64,000 bases of DNA from Virgisporangium aliadipatigenens (GTDB taxonomy: Bacteria; Actinomycetota; Actinomycetes; Mycobacteriales; Micromonosporaceae), in the NCBI RefSeq assembly GCF_016863615.1, contig NZ_BOPF01000021.1, positions 1-64,000 of the forward strand, read 5' to 3'. Shown here piece by piece: positions 44,291 to 51,541 of the stretch; the first letter of the stretch is position 1; each line of letters starts with the position of its first letter. The translations under genes were made by a program, and so were the position numbers. Below the pieces are notes generated by a model. It made no database searches. It was not told where the DNA came from and was given only the letters and a program-made list of their open reading frames with translations.

Positions 44291-44458
44291 CTACTTTTCT
44301 TCCTTCGCCGTCAGATCGCATATCCGGTTGTATACCGCGGACCCCACGAGGCATGCCCATGCCGGACCGTCACTCAGGAAGATGCCGCACATAGTCATCA
44401 CGGCAATTCCCGAGGCGACCATCCGGCGCGAGGTGAACCAGGGCGGCCTGGCGTCCAC
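44291..44458 (-). CDS. Possible small membrane protein, 55 residues
   Basis: The frame from GTG 44458 reads VDARPPWFTSRRMVASGIAV, then MTMCGIFLSDGPAWACLVGS and AVYNRICDLTAKEEK. It has a basic N-terminus, a hydrophobic stretch with two Cys and an acidic end, a plausible single-pass or hairpin membrane peptide. No Shine-Dalgarno is visible and the start is uncertain. It lies on the same strand as, and about 420 bases downstream of, the HExxH gene. Confidence 0.3.
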   Translation of the reverse strand: MDARPPWFTSRRMVASGIAVMTMCGIFLSDGPAWACLVGSAVYNRICDLTAKEEK

Positions 44459-44881
44459 CCGCGCGGCGCGGGGTTGTGGTCGCTCCGGGACCGGACGGCA
44501 TTGGCCTTCACATTCTCTCGCAGGGACATGCTTGCCACGGCCTGCGGAAAGGTGGGCAAGACCGATCCGCAGGCCACTTTTCTTGGTTTCCTAATTCTGG
44601 TCCAGTAACGACTTCCGGCAGGCGCTGGCCAAGTAAAGAGGTGCGCTTTTGTCGTGAGGTGTTCCACACGACCACCCTCGCTTCGGCAAGCGCACCTACT
44701 CGCCAGATGATCCAGGTCGATCATTATCTGATCCGGACGAATACAACATCGTAGCGGATCCCCAGGCGTTCTCCCGACCCCTCAGGACTACATTAGGAGA
44801 GGCCTTGAGGATGTTCGACGGAAACAACGGCGAGTATGCTGAAGAGTTCGGTATGTGCGCCGTTCCGATACCGCGTTCCAT
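44459..44881. other. 423-base gap with inverted repeats, no supported gene
   Basis: Contains AGGTGCGCTT (44639-44648) and its exact complement AAGCGCACCT (44688-44697), enclosing a second, nested pair GTCGTG/CACGAC (44651-44672), so the RNA could fold into a branched hairpin. A minus-strand frame beginning MIDLDHLASRCACRSEGG (44724 downward) exists but has no family features. GC content is lower than in neighbouring genes. Confidence 0.4.
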
Positions 44882-46702
44882 TCAGGACCCGCTATCGGAC
44901 AGCACCGGAGCCAACCAGCCGGCCACCGCCACCGGATCGGCCGCGACGCCCGACGCGCGAAGCGCGCCGTACACCGAACGGACCAGGTCGGGCCGTTGGG
45001 CCAGCGCATCAGCCGCCCGGTCCGCCCCGGTGCGCCCGAGAGCCAACGCAAGGCCGGTCCACGCGAGGATCGAGTCGTCGGCATCCTCGGGGCCGGCGTC
45101 GATCCATTCGAGATAGGCCGCCCGAGCAGCGAACGGTTCACCCATCACCAGGTACCGGTCGGCGGCTGCCAGCGGCGATGCGCTGCCGGACAGTCCGTCG
45201 TCGTCGAAGAGCCGTCGCCGCACGAAGGTCGGGATCCGCTGCGCCCACCGGAGTACCGGATGCGGCGCGCTGATCGCCGGAGCGATAGCCGTCGCGGGTT
45301 CCCGCGCGAGCCACGCCCGGGTCAGTGCGGTCACGTCAGCCGGATCGGCGACGAAGTGACGCAGCCGCCAGCCCACGCGGTGACAGTCCGCGGTGAGAGT
45401 CGTCAGCCGAACGACCTCCGGGTCGGTTTGGTCAGCTGCCCAGTCCGCGGCGGAGCGTTCGAGTCCGTCGATGACGGCACGACCCTTGCCGGTCAACGCC
45501 GGTGCGCGTCGTACCGACCGCAGCGCCTCGACCGTCTGCCCCCGGGCGTACAGGTAATCGAACTCGGCCAGCAGCCGGTCCCGCCCGGTGACGGACAGCC
45601 GATGACGTCGCCAGAACTCGGCTATGCCGAAGAAGGCGTAGATGCCTTGTAGTAGCCCCGCCAGCGGCCGTGGGTCGTCCCGCCAGGGCGCGTAATAGAG
45701 ACTTCCGTCGTCCTCCTCCGTCAGGTGGAACAGATGCATGAGAGCGCCGAGTTTGATGTGCTGGAACTCGTGGACCAGTGAGACCGCCAACGTGGTCGCA
45801 TCCGGCGGTTCCGACACCAGCACGCTGCCGAACGCCTCGCCGTTGGACGCACTTCGGGTGTCCCAACCCGGTTCGGGTTTGAGCGGCACGAGGGACACGA
45901 CGCCGTCAGCAAGCGCCTCCGCGCTATGGCGATGGTCGCGGCACAACAGACTCCACGCCGCACCGAGGAGACCGGTCCAACGATCAAACGCGTCCGGTGC
46001 CAGCCGAGCCGGTGGCTCAGGATCGGCCAGGTCGCGGAAGGGGTCGAGGTCGTCGAGCCACACGGTCAGCCGCAGGTCATCACCGACCGACACCTTTCGC
46101 AGCGGCAGCCACCGATCGCCGTCGTGTCGTGTCGTGTCGTCGCCGCTTCCCGCCGTCGGCGGAACGTCGACCGTTCGGCCGTCGTGCCGCAGCTCGATTC
46201 GACCGCCCCGGACCGAGGCGTCCACGACCACCTGCGCCGGCGTCTCGGTCAGGCGAGCCATGCCGAGTCCCGGAAGCATCACCGTGCCGTGCCGGCCAGG
46301 TACCTGAGTGGCCCAGTCGACGCCACACTTCGCGGCGGCTACCAACGCGATGAGGTGGATCGTCCCGAGGTCGACCCAGAACGGCACCGATCCCGACGCG
46401 CCGCCGCGATGTCGGCGCAGCACGTACGCCATGGAACTGCCGACCTGCGGATGCATGAGCAGGTCCAGAAACGCTTCCGGCTCGGCTTTCTGCGCGGCTT
46501 CGAACACTCCCGCGAGTTCCTTGACGGGTGGCAGCGGACCGGCCAGCGACGGATCATCCGTCACCGTGTCGAGCAGGGTGCGCAGCAGCAACAGTCGGCG
46601 GCTCCGCTCCGTCTTCCAGAAGTATCGGGTTATCTCCGGCGTGCCCCGACCCTGGGCAACGGTATCGAACCACTCGATTGGCAGGGTGTGCCGAGCCAGC
46701 AC
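44882..46702 (-). CDS. Alpha-ketoglutarate HExxH-type peptide beta-hydroxylase (putative)
   Basis: 606 residues. The N-terminus VLARHTLPIEWFDTVAQGRGTPEITRYFW and SRRLLLLRTLLD matches the opening of actinobacterial HExxH motif proteins associated with Fxs peptide systems. The HEFQH metal motif is at residues 311-315 (LVHEFQHIKLGALMHLF), followed by YYAPWRDDPRPLAGLLQGIYAFFGIAEFW, a characteristic segment. The C-terminal 200 residues are helical repeats. Known relatives are Fe(II)/2-oxoglutarate enzymes that beta-hydroxylate RiPP precursors, alone or fused to radical SAM maturases. GTG 46702 has AGGAG 7 bases upstream; longer starts up to 46771 exist but would overlap the peptide gene. Lies 58 bases after the candidate precursor gene. 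Confidence 0.8.
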   Translation of the reverse strand: MLARHTLPIEWFDTVAQGRGTPEITRYFWKTERSRRLLLLRTLLDTVTDDPSLAGPLPPVKELAGVFEAAQKAEPEAFLDLLMHPQVGSSMAYVLRRHRGGASGSVPFWVDLGTIHLIALVAAAKCGVDWATQVPGRHGTVMLPGLGMARLTETPAQVVVDASVRGGRIELRHDGRTVDVPPTAGSGDDTTRHDGDRWLPLRKVSVGDDLRLTVWLDDLDPFRDLADPEPPARLAPDAFDRWTGLLGAAWSLLCRDHRHSAEALADGVVSLVPLKPEPGWDTRSASNGEAFGSVLVSEPPDATTLAVSLVHEFQHIKLGALMHLFHLTEEDDGSLYYAPWRDDPRPLAGLLQGIYAFFGIAEFWRRHRLSVTGRDRLLAEFDYLYARGQTVEALRSVRRAPALTGKGRAVIDGLERSAADWAADQTDPEVVRLTTLTADCHRVGWRLRHFVADPADVTALTRAWLAREPATAIAPAISAPHPVLRWAQRIPTFVRRRLFDDDGLSGSASPLAAADRYLVMGEPFAARAAYLEWIDAGPEDADDSILAWTGLALALGRTGADRAADALAQRPDLVRSVYGALRASGVAADPVAVAGWLAPVLSDSGS

Positions 46703-46760
46703 TGACGAACTCCTGTCCGAATACATGGGAGATGCATTCCTATCAGTCAGAACGGAGTCG

Positions 46761-46943
46761 TCAGTCCGCACGTCCCGGAGGCCCGGTGCCCAAGTTGTAT
46801 CTGGGGCGCTCGACCTGCTTCAGCAGCCCTTGTACCAGCCAATCAAGCTCGTCGTGTCGCAACACCAGCTGATCGAGCGTCAGCTGGGACAGGTCCACCA
46901 TTTCGGTGTCCCATTCCGAGGAACTGTCCAACGCCTGTTCCAT
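46761..46943 (-). CDS. Candidate RiPP precursor peptide, 60 residues
   Basis: A short acidic peptide immediately upstream of the HExxH hydroxylase gene. After MEQALDSSSEWDTEM comes VDLSQLTLDQLVLRHDEL, an amphipathic leader-like helix of the style seen in FxsA-type precursors, then DWLVQGLLKQVE and the C-terminal RPRYNLGTGPPGRAD. The Gly/Pro-rich tail with Tyr-Asn could be the modified core. The C-terminus does not match FxSxx. The first ATG has only a distant GGAG (13 bases). A second ATG at residue 15 is possible. The call rests on context and leader resemblance. Confidence 0.6.
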   Translation of the reverse strand: MEQALDSSSEWDTEMVDLSQLTLDQLVLRHDELDWLVQGLLKQVERPRYNLGTGPPGRAD

Positions 46944-47141
46944 TCTATGAACGTAACTCCGGCCCCAGTGCTACTGGCGGGATTGCTGGTGCGGCCAGAA
47001 TGCAGCACCAAAACGGCTCAGCGTACCGCCATGCACAGAGGTTGCTTAGTTGCCCATACCAGGAGAGCAGGCACGATCGGGTAACGGTATCGGTTCGACC
47101 GGTATATGCCCGAACTCATAAAGACGGGCCGACCATGCACA

Positions 47142-47166
47142 GAAGGCGCCCCCAAAGGGCGCCTTC
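47142..47166 (-). terminator. Hairpin downstream of tRNA-Ala
   Basis: GAAGGCGCCC / GGGCGCCTTC, a 10-bp perfect stem with a 5-base loop, 10 bases past the tRNA CCA end on the minus strand. It probably terminates the tRNA transcript. The next 198 bases to the left, up to the peptide gene at 46943, hold no gene I can support and presumably the peptide gene's promoter. Confidence 0.65.
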
Positions 47167-47176
47167 GGCAGAAAAC

Positions 47177-47253
47177 TGGTGGAGCTGAGGGGATTTGAAC
47201 CCCTGACCCCCTCGATGCGAACGAGGTGCGCTACCGGTCTGCGCCACAGCCCC
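47177..47253 (-). tRNA. tRNA-Ala (anticodon CGC)
   Basis: The minus strand reads GGGGCTGTGGCGCAG at the 5' end. The anticodon stem-loop is CCTCG-TTCGCAT-CGAGG, giving anticodon CGC for GCG codons. The T arm GGGTTCAAATCCC-type sequence and acceptor strand CAGCTCC, discriminator A and encoded CCA are all present. The acceptor pairs over 7 bp (one G-U). It lies 70 bases downstream of the SepX-like gene on the same strand, and its 3' end faces the accessory locus. Confidence 0.96.
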
Positions 47254-47323
47254 AGTTGACCCACCACGGTGGGCCGGCAACAAGGCTAACAGGTCCCCTT
47301 CGCCGCCCGCGAACCGGTTCCCC

Positions 47324-48391
47324 CTACTCGTTCGCGGCGCGTCGTGACGTCGGCCGGAACTCCGTCAGCGCCCGCCGCTCCTCCTCCCGGGCGGCGAGCT
47401 GGCGCTCCAGCAGTTCGCGGCGCTGGGCGGCCCGGCGGGCCTGCTCACGGCGCACGGCGGCCTGGTGCTGGGCGACCCAGCGGAGGTAGCGCGCCTCGGC
47501 GCGGCGGCGGCGCCGTTCGACCAGGGCGCGGTTGCGCAGGTGCACCACGTAGGCGAGCAGCAGGACGGAGGTGACCGACAGCGCCACCACGAACGGACGC
47601 CCGAGCACGAAGGCGCCCGCGATCTCCAGCAGGTTGAGCAGCGTCAGCAGGAGCAGGGTGCGGCGGCGCCGGTGCATCATCCGCGCGTGCGCGTCGGCCC
47701 CGGACCGCCGCGACCGGCGAACGGAAGCCGCGGTCGCCGAACCGGCGGCGGCACCGGCCCCCACTTCGACCCCGGAGCCGGAGGACCCCCCGGACCCCGA
47801 AGCCGACCGCCCGGACCCGGAGACCGAGGAGCCGGCCCCGACCCCGGAAGCCGAAGAGCCGGATGCGGCAGCCGAGGACCCGGCCCCGGACGCGGATGCC
47901 GACCGCCCGGACCGGGAGACCGAGGAGCCGGAGACTGCGGAGCCCGCACCCGGGGAGCCAGAAGCCGAGCCAGGAGAGCCGGCGGACGAACCAGCCGACC
48001 CGGGCGAGGACGCATCAGCCCCGGCCGACCCCGTGCCGGCGTCGGCGTCGGGATCGGACGACGTACGCGGACGCCGCGAGGACGGCGGCGCCGGCGTGGA
48101 CGCCACGGAGGGAAACGCCGACGACGCCATGAACACGGCCGCCCCGGCGGCGAACGCCGCAGCGCCCGCCACCTGCTGAGCCAGAACCCGGGGAGGGTTG
48201 ACCGGCCGCCGTCCCGGCACCGTCCGGCGCCGCCGCTCGGGCTGCGCACCGGCGCGGACCAGTACCCGCGCGGTCGACAGCGCCCGCTCGGCGACGAGCC
48301 GCTCCGTGGCGTCGTACCGGCGCACGAGGGCCGGAGCGAGCGCGAGCAGGCCGGCCGCGGCGAGGACGGCGAGGAGCACCGAGGTCGGCAC
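47324..48391 (-). CDS. SepX/GlpR-like divisome membrane protein
   Basis: 355 residues. An N-terminal membrane helix, VPTSVLLAVLAAAGLLALAPALVRRYDATE, is followed by a basic segment with RVLVRAGAQPERRRRTVPG, a second hydrophobic stretch, then an extreme Ser/Gly/Ala low-complexity tract (about residues 105-235). Two C-terminal helices (RTLLLLTLLNLLEIAGAFVLG and FVVALSVTSVLLLAYVVHL) and a long Arg-rich coiled segment end the protein. Position next to rimJ-moeA-galU corresponds to Rv0996 and to SepX (GlpR) of Streptomyces, which supports FtsZ-ring function. GTG 48391 is preferred, with AGAGGG 6 bases upstream; earlier GTG/ATG codons (48397, 48412) remain possible. Confidence 0.72.
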   Translation of the reverse strand: MPTSVLLAVLAAAGLLALAPALVRRYDATERLVAERALSTARVLVRAGAQPERRRRTVPGRRPVNPPRVLAQQVAGAAAFAAGAAVFMASSAFPSVASTPAPPSSRRPRTSSDPDADAGTGSAGADASSPGSAGSSAGSPGSASGSPGAGSAVSGSSVSRSGRSASASGAGSSAAASGSSASGVGAGSSVSGSGRSASGSGGSSGSGVEVGAGAAAGSATAASVRRSRRSGADAHARMMHRRRRTLLLLTLLNLLEIAGAFVLGRPFVVALSVTSVLLLAYVVHLRNRALVERRRRRAEARYLRWVAQHQAAVRREQARRAAQRRELLERQLAAREEERRALTEFRPTSRRAANE

Positions 48392-48715
48392 CCTCACCCC
48401 TCTCTCGATCATGTGCCGGACGGTCCCGCCCCGCCCGGCGCGTTTACCCGAAGCATGCGTGTGAACACCGAGGTTACGGGGCGCGGCACGCATTCCACGC
48501 ACGACGCGCAGCGGTCCGACGCGCCGATCTTAAGTTACTTTCAGCGCAAAACGGACACCAGTACCCGTCCGGGTACGGAAATCCCCTCACAAATGGATCA
48601 CGCCATCCGTCGGGTGTCCGACCGGCGATGATCGTCACTTCTTGCGGGAATCCGCTCTCCAGCGACAGGTTTTACGGAAAATCGCCGATCATCGAGGGCT
48701 CCACGGGCCCACGGG
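48392..48715. other. 324-base intergenic region with a palindrome
   Basis: Between rimJ (ending 48716) and the SepX-like gene start. It contains the 16-bp palindrome GTACCCGTCCGGGTAC (48561-48576) and related dyads CGATGATCG/CGATCATCG near 48622-48700. Lower GC around TTAAGTTACTTTCAGCG suggests a promoter for the SepX-like gene. No coding potential supported. Confidence 0.45.
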
Positions 48716-49366
48716 TCAGGAGGACGAGGCCGCGGCCTGCAGACGGTGCCAGCGGGCCAGCAGGCCGCCCTCCCCCGCCACATCCTCGGACGTCAGCGCG
48801 TAGCCGACGTGGTCCCGCCACGCGCCGTCGATGTGCAGGTACCGCGGGTGGTACGCCTCTTCGCGGAACCCGAGCTTCTCCACCACGCGGCGGCTGGGGG
48901 TGTTCTCCGGGCGGATGTTCACCTCGATGCGGTGCAGGCCGCCCGAGCGGAACGCGTGATCCACCGCCAACGCCAGCGCCGTCGGCATGACCCCACGGCC
49001 GGCCACCCGGGAGTCGACCCAGTAGCCCGCGTACGCCGAGCAGAACGCCCTGCGCACGATGTTCCCCAGAGTCAACTGACCGGCGAGCCGCTCCCGCCCG
49101 TCATCGACGACGCACACGGCGAACGGCATCGCGGTCCCCCGTCGCGCGGACCGGCGCAGGTCGGCGTAGACGGCCCGGAACGTCGCCGGCGAGTTCAGCT
49201 CGTGCCACGACCCGTACGGCGTCGGCTCCCACTTGGCGAGCCAGCTCTCGTTGATCCGCCGCACGTGCGACCAGGCCCGGGCGTCGGAACGCCGGTACGG
49301 CCGCAGCACCACCGGCCCGTCCGCGAGCACCACCGGCCATCCCGGCGCCTCGCCAGACCACAACAT
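48716..49366 (-). CDS. rimJ: GNAT N-acetyltransferase, RimJ-like
   Basis: 216 residues. GNAT fold with VVLRPYRRSDARAWSHVRRINESWLAKWEPT, QLTLGNIVRRAFCSAYAGYWVDSRVAGRGVMPTALALAVDHAF (acetyl-CoA motif A, VAGRGVM) and LHRIEVNIRPENTPSRRVVEKLGFREEAYHPRYLHIDGAWRDHVGYAL (motif B). These are hallmarks of the RimJ/RimL group, which acetylate ribosomal protein N-termini or other substrates. It is the last gene after moeA (27-base gap) and galU, matching Rv0993-Rv0995. Confidence 0.9.
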   Translation of the reverse strand: MLWSGEAPGWPVVLADGPVVLRPYRRSDARAWSHVRRINESWLAKWEPTPYGSWHELNSPATFRAVYADLRRSARRGTAMPFAVCVVDDGRERLAGQLTLGNIVRRAFCSAYAGYWVDSRVAGRGVMPTALALAVDHAFRSGGLHRIEVNIRPENTPSRRVVEKLGFREEAYHPRYLHIDGAWRDHVGYALTSEDVAGEGGLLARWHRLQAAASSS

Positions 49367-49393
49367 CAGACCCGCCTACAGAAAGAGAACCGG

Positions 49394-50635
49394 CTACCGG
49401 CGCCGATCCAGCAGCAGAACGTCCACTGTGGACCCGGCCGCCGCGGTGACGACCCGTTCTCCGAGCACCATCAGCGCGTTGGCCGCGGCCAGCCCGGACA
49501 GCGTGTACGGACCACCCGGCAGCGGGGCAACAGTGTAGCCGCCGCCGCGCCGTTCGGCGACGTGCGCGGGCCGGAACTCCCGCAGCCCCGCCGGCGACGA
49601 GACGGTTTCCAGCAGGTGTGCCCGCACGCTCGGCCGGAAGACCGGATCCGCGCCGGCGAGCAGCTGGATGATCGGCCGGCCGAGCACCTCGAAGCCCACG
49701 AGTGCCGCGCCGGGGTCGCCGGGCAGGCACACGACCGGCACGCCCGCGGCGCCGCCGATGGTCCCGAAGCCGAGCGATCCGCACGGGTACAGCGACACGT
49801 CGGTGAACGACACGTCGCGCCGGGACAGGATGCGCCGGACCATGTCGCCGGGGCCGGTGCCGGTGCCGCCGGTCGTGATGATCAGGTCGGCGCGCAGCGT
49901 CTGGTCCTCCAGCAGCCCGCGCAGCCCTTCGGGGTCGTCGTCGCAGATGCCGATCCGGTAGGCGAGCGCGCCGGCCTCGACGGCGGCGGCGGTCAGCGCG
50001 TGCGAGTTCGCGTCGACGACCTGGCCGGGTTGGCTGGCGCGGCCGACCTCGACGAGTTCGTCGCCGGTGGCGAGCAGCACCACGCGCGGGCTGGGCCGCA
50101 CGACGACGTGCCCGATCCCGGCGGCGGCGAAGACGGCCACCAGCGCCGGCGTGATGTAGGTACCGGCACGGGCGAGCGGCTCGCCGGCGGAGATCTCGTC
50201 GCCGGCCCGGCGCAGGCCGCTGCCGCGCTTGCCCGAGCGGTACACCTCGACGACGGCCATGCCGCTGTCGGTGTCGCCGGTGGGCACCACGATGTCGGCG
50301 CCGCCGGGCAGGGCGGCGCCGGCCGCGATGGAGAAGCACGTGCCGGGCGTCAGCCGCACCGGCCGCCAGCTCGACGCGGCGAGGTCGCCGATGACGTTGA
50401 GCCGGACGGGGCGGTGCGGCGACGCGTCGATCAGGTCGTCGAGCCGGGCGGCGTAGCCGTCGATGGAGGCGCGGTCGAACGCCGGCACCGGCCCGGGCGC
50501 GTGCACGTCCTCGGCGAGGACGTTGCCGTACGCCTGGGTGAGGTCGAGGTCCAGGGGCGGTAACGGTCGCACGGCACGCAGCACCGCCGCCAGGTAGTCG
50601 GCGAGCGGTGTACGCGAGTCGGCGAGCAACGTCAC
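49394..50635 (-). CDS. moeA: Molybdopterin molybdotransferase MoeA
   Basis: 413 residues. Inserts molybdate into adenylylated molybdopterin. Features: N-terminal LADYLAAVLRAVRPLPPLDLDLTQAYGNVLAEDV, PAFDRASIDGYAARLDDL (conserved Asp/Ser), GTCFSIAAGAALPGGADIVVPTGD, LLATGDELVEVG, and the MoCF domain motif ITTGGTGTGPGDMVRRIL, then LPGDPGAALVGFEVL. GTG 50635 overlaps the galU stop by 4 bases. Confidence 0.95.
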   Translation of the reverse strand: MTLLADSRTPLADYLAAVLRAVRPLPPLDLDLTQAYGNVLAEDVHAPGPVPAFDRASIDGYAARLDDLIDASPHRPVRLNVIGDLAASSWRPVRLTPGTCFSIAAGAALPGGADIVVPTGDTDSGMAVVEVYRSGKRGSGLRRAGDEISAGEPLARAGTYITPALVAVFAAAGIGHVVVRPSPRVVLLATGDELVEVGRASQPGQVVDANSHALTAAAVEAGALAYRIGICDDDPEGLRGLLEDQTLRADLIITTGGTGTGPGDMVRRILSRRDVSFTDVSLYPCGSLGFGTIGGAAGVPVVCLPGDPGAALVGFEVLGRPIIQLLAGADPVFRPSVRAHLLETVSSPAGLREFRPAHVAERRGGGYTVAPLPGGPYTLSGLAAANALMVLGERVVTAAAGSTVDVLLLDRRR

Positions 50636-51531
50636 ACGATCTCCTTGTCGACGAACTCGGTGAGCCAGCTCTTGAACGCCGGGCCGAGGTCGTCGCGCTG
50701 GCAGGCGAGCTGAACGACCGCCTGCAGGTAGCCGAGCGGCATGCCCGTGTCGTAGCGGACGCCCCGGTAGACGATGCCGTGCACCGGCGTGCCCTCTTCC
50801 AGGAGACGGGCCATGGCGTCGGTGAGCTGGATCTCGCCGCCGCTGCCGGGGCCGGTCTTCTTGATGGCGGCGAAGATGGTCGAGGGGAGCACGTAGCGGC
50901 CGATGATGGCCAGGTTGCTCGGCGCATCCGCCGGCTTCGGCTTCTCGACCAGGCCGGTGATGCGCACGACGTTGTCGCCCTCGGCCTCCTCGACGGAACA
51001 GATGCCGTAGCGGCTCACCTGGTCCTGCGGCACCTCCAGCAGGGCGATGACGATGCCACCCGTCCGCGCCTGGAGATCCAGCATTTTCACCAGTAGTGCC
51101 TCGTCGTCCATGAACTCGTCGCCGAGCATCACGACGAACGGCTCGTCGCCGACGTGCGACTCGGCGTAGGAGACGGCGTGCCCGAGGCCGAGCGGTTCGC
51201 CCTGGCGGCAGGTGTAGATCTCGGCGAGCTCGCTGGGACGCTTCACCGCGGCGAGCCGCTCCGTGTCGCCCTTGTCCGCGAGCCGCTGCTCCAGGTCCGG
51301 CCGCCGGTCGAAGTGGTCCACCATCGAGGTTTTCCCGCGCCCGGTGATCAGCAGGACGTCGTTGATGCCGGCCGCGGCGGCCTCCTCCACGATGTACTGG
51401 AGGACCGGGCGGTCCACGACGGGAAGCAACTCCTTCGGCACGGCCTTGGTGGCGGGCAGGAAACGGGTAGCGAGACCCGCGGCTGGGATGACAGCCTTGA
51501 CTGCGCGTGGTCCGGTCACGTCCTGAGGCAT
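50632..51531 (-). CDS. galU: UTP--glucose-1-phosphate uridylyltransferase
   Basis: 299 residues. Makes UDP-glucose for glycan synthesis. Nucleotidyltransferase signature AVIPAAGLATRFLPATKAVPKELLPVVDRPVLQYIVEEA, GLGHAVSYAE, VVMLGDEFMDDEALL (metal Asp), LVEKPKPADAPSNLAIIGRYVL and GGEIQLTDAMARL. ATG 51531 lies 10 bases after the diguanylate cyclase stop. Four genes, DGC-galU-moeA-rimJ, thus run in one direction with small gaps or overlaps. Confidence 0.96.
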   Translation of the reverse strand: MPQDVTGPRAVKAVIPAAGLATRFLPATKAVPKELLPVVDRPVLQYIVEEAAAAGINDVLLITGRGKTSMVDHFDRRPDLEQRLADKGDTERLAAVKRPSELAEIYTCRQGEPLGLGHAVSYAESHVGDEPFVVMLGDEFMDDEALLVKMLDLQARTGGIVIALLEVPQDQVSRYGICSVEEAEGDNVVRITGLVEKPKPADAPSNLAIIGRYVLPSTIFAAIKKTGPGSGGEIQLTDAMARLLEEGTPVHGIVYRGVRYDTGMPLGYLQAVVQLACQRDDLGPAFKSWLTEFVDKEIV

Positions 51532-51541
51532 GTTCGAAAGG

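Noticed and set aside
46761-46771. Direct overlap of the peptide gene with a longer HExxH start at 46771
   Set aside because: AGGAG 7 bases before GTG 46702 and the family-like N-terminus LARHTLPIEWFD favour the later start.
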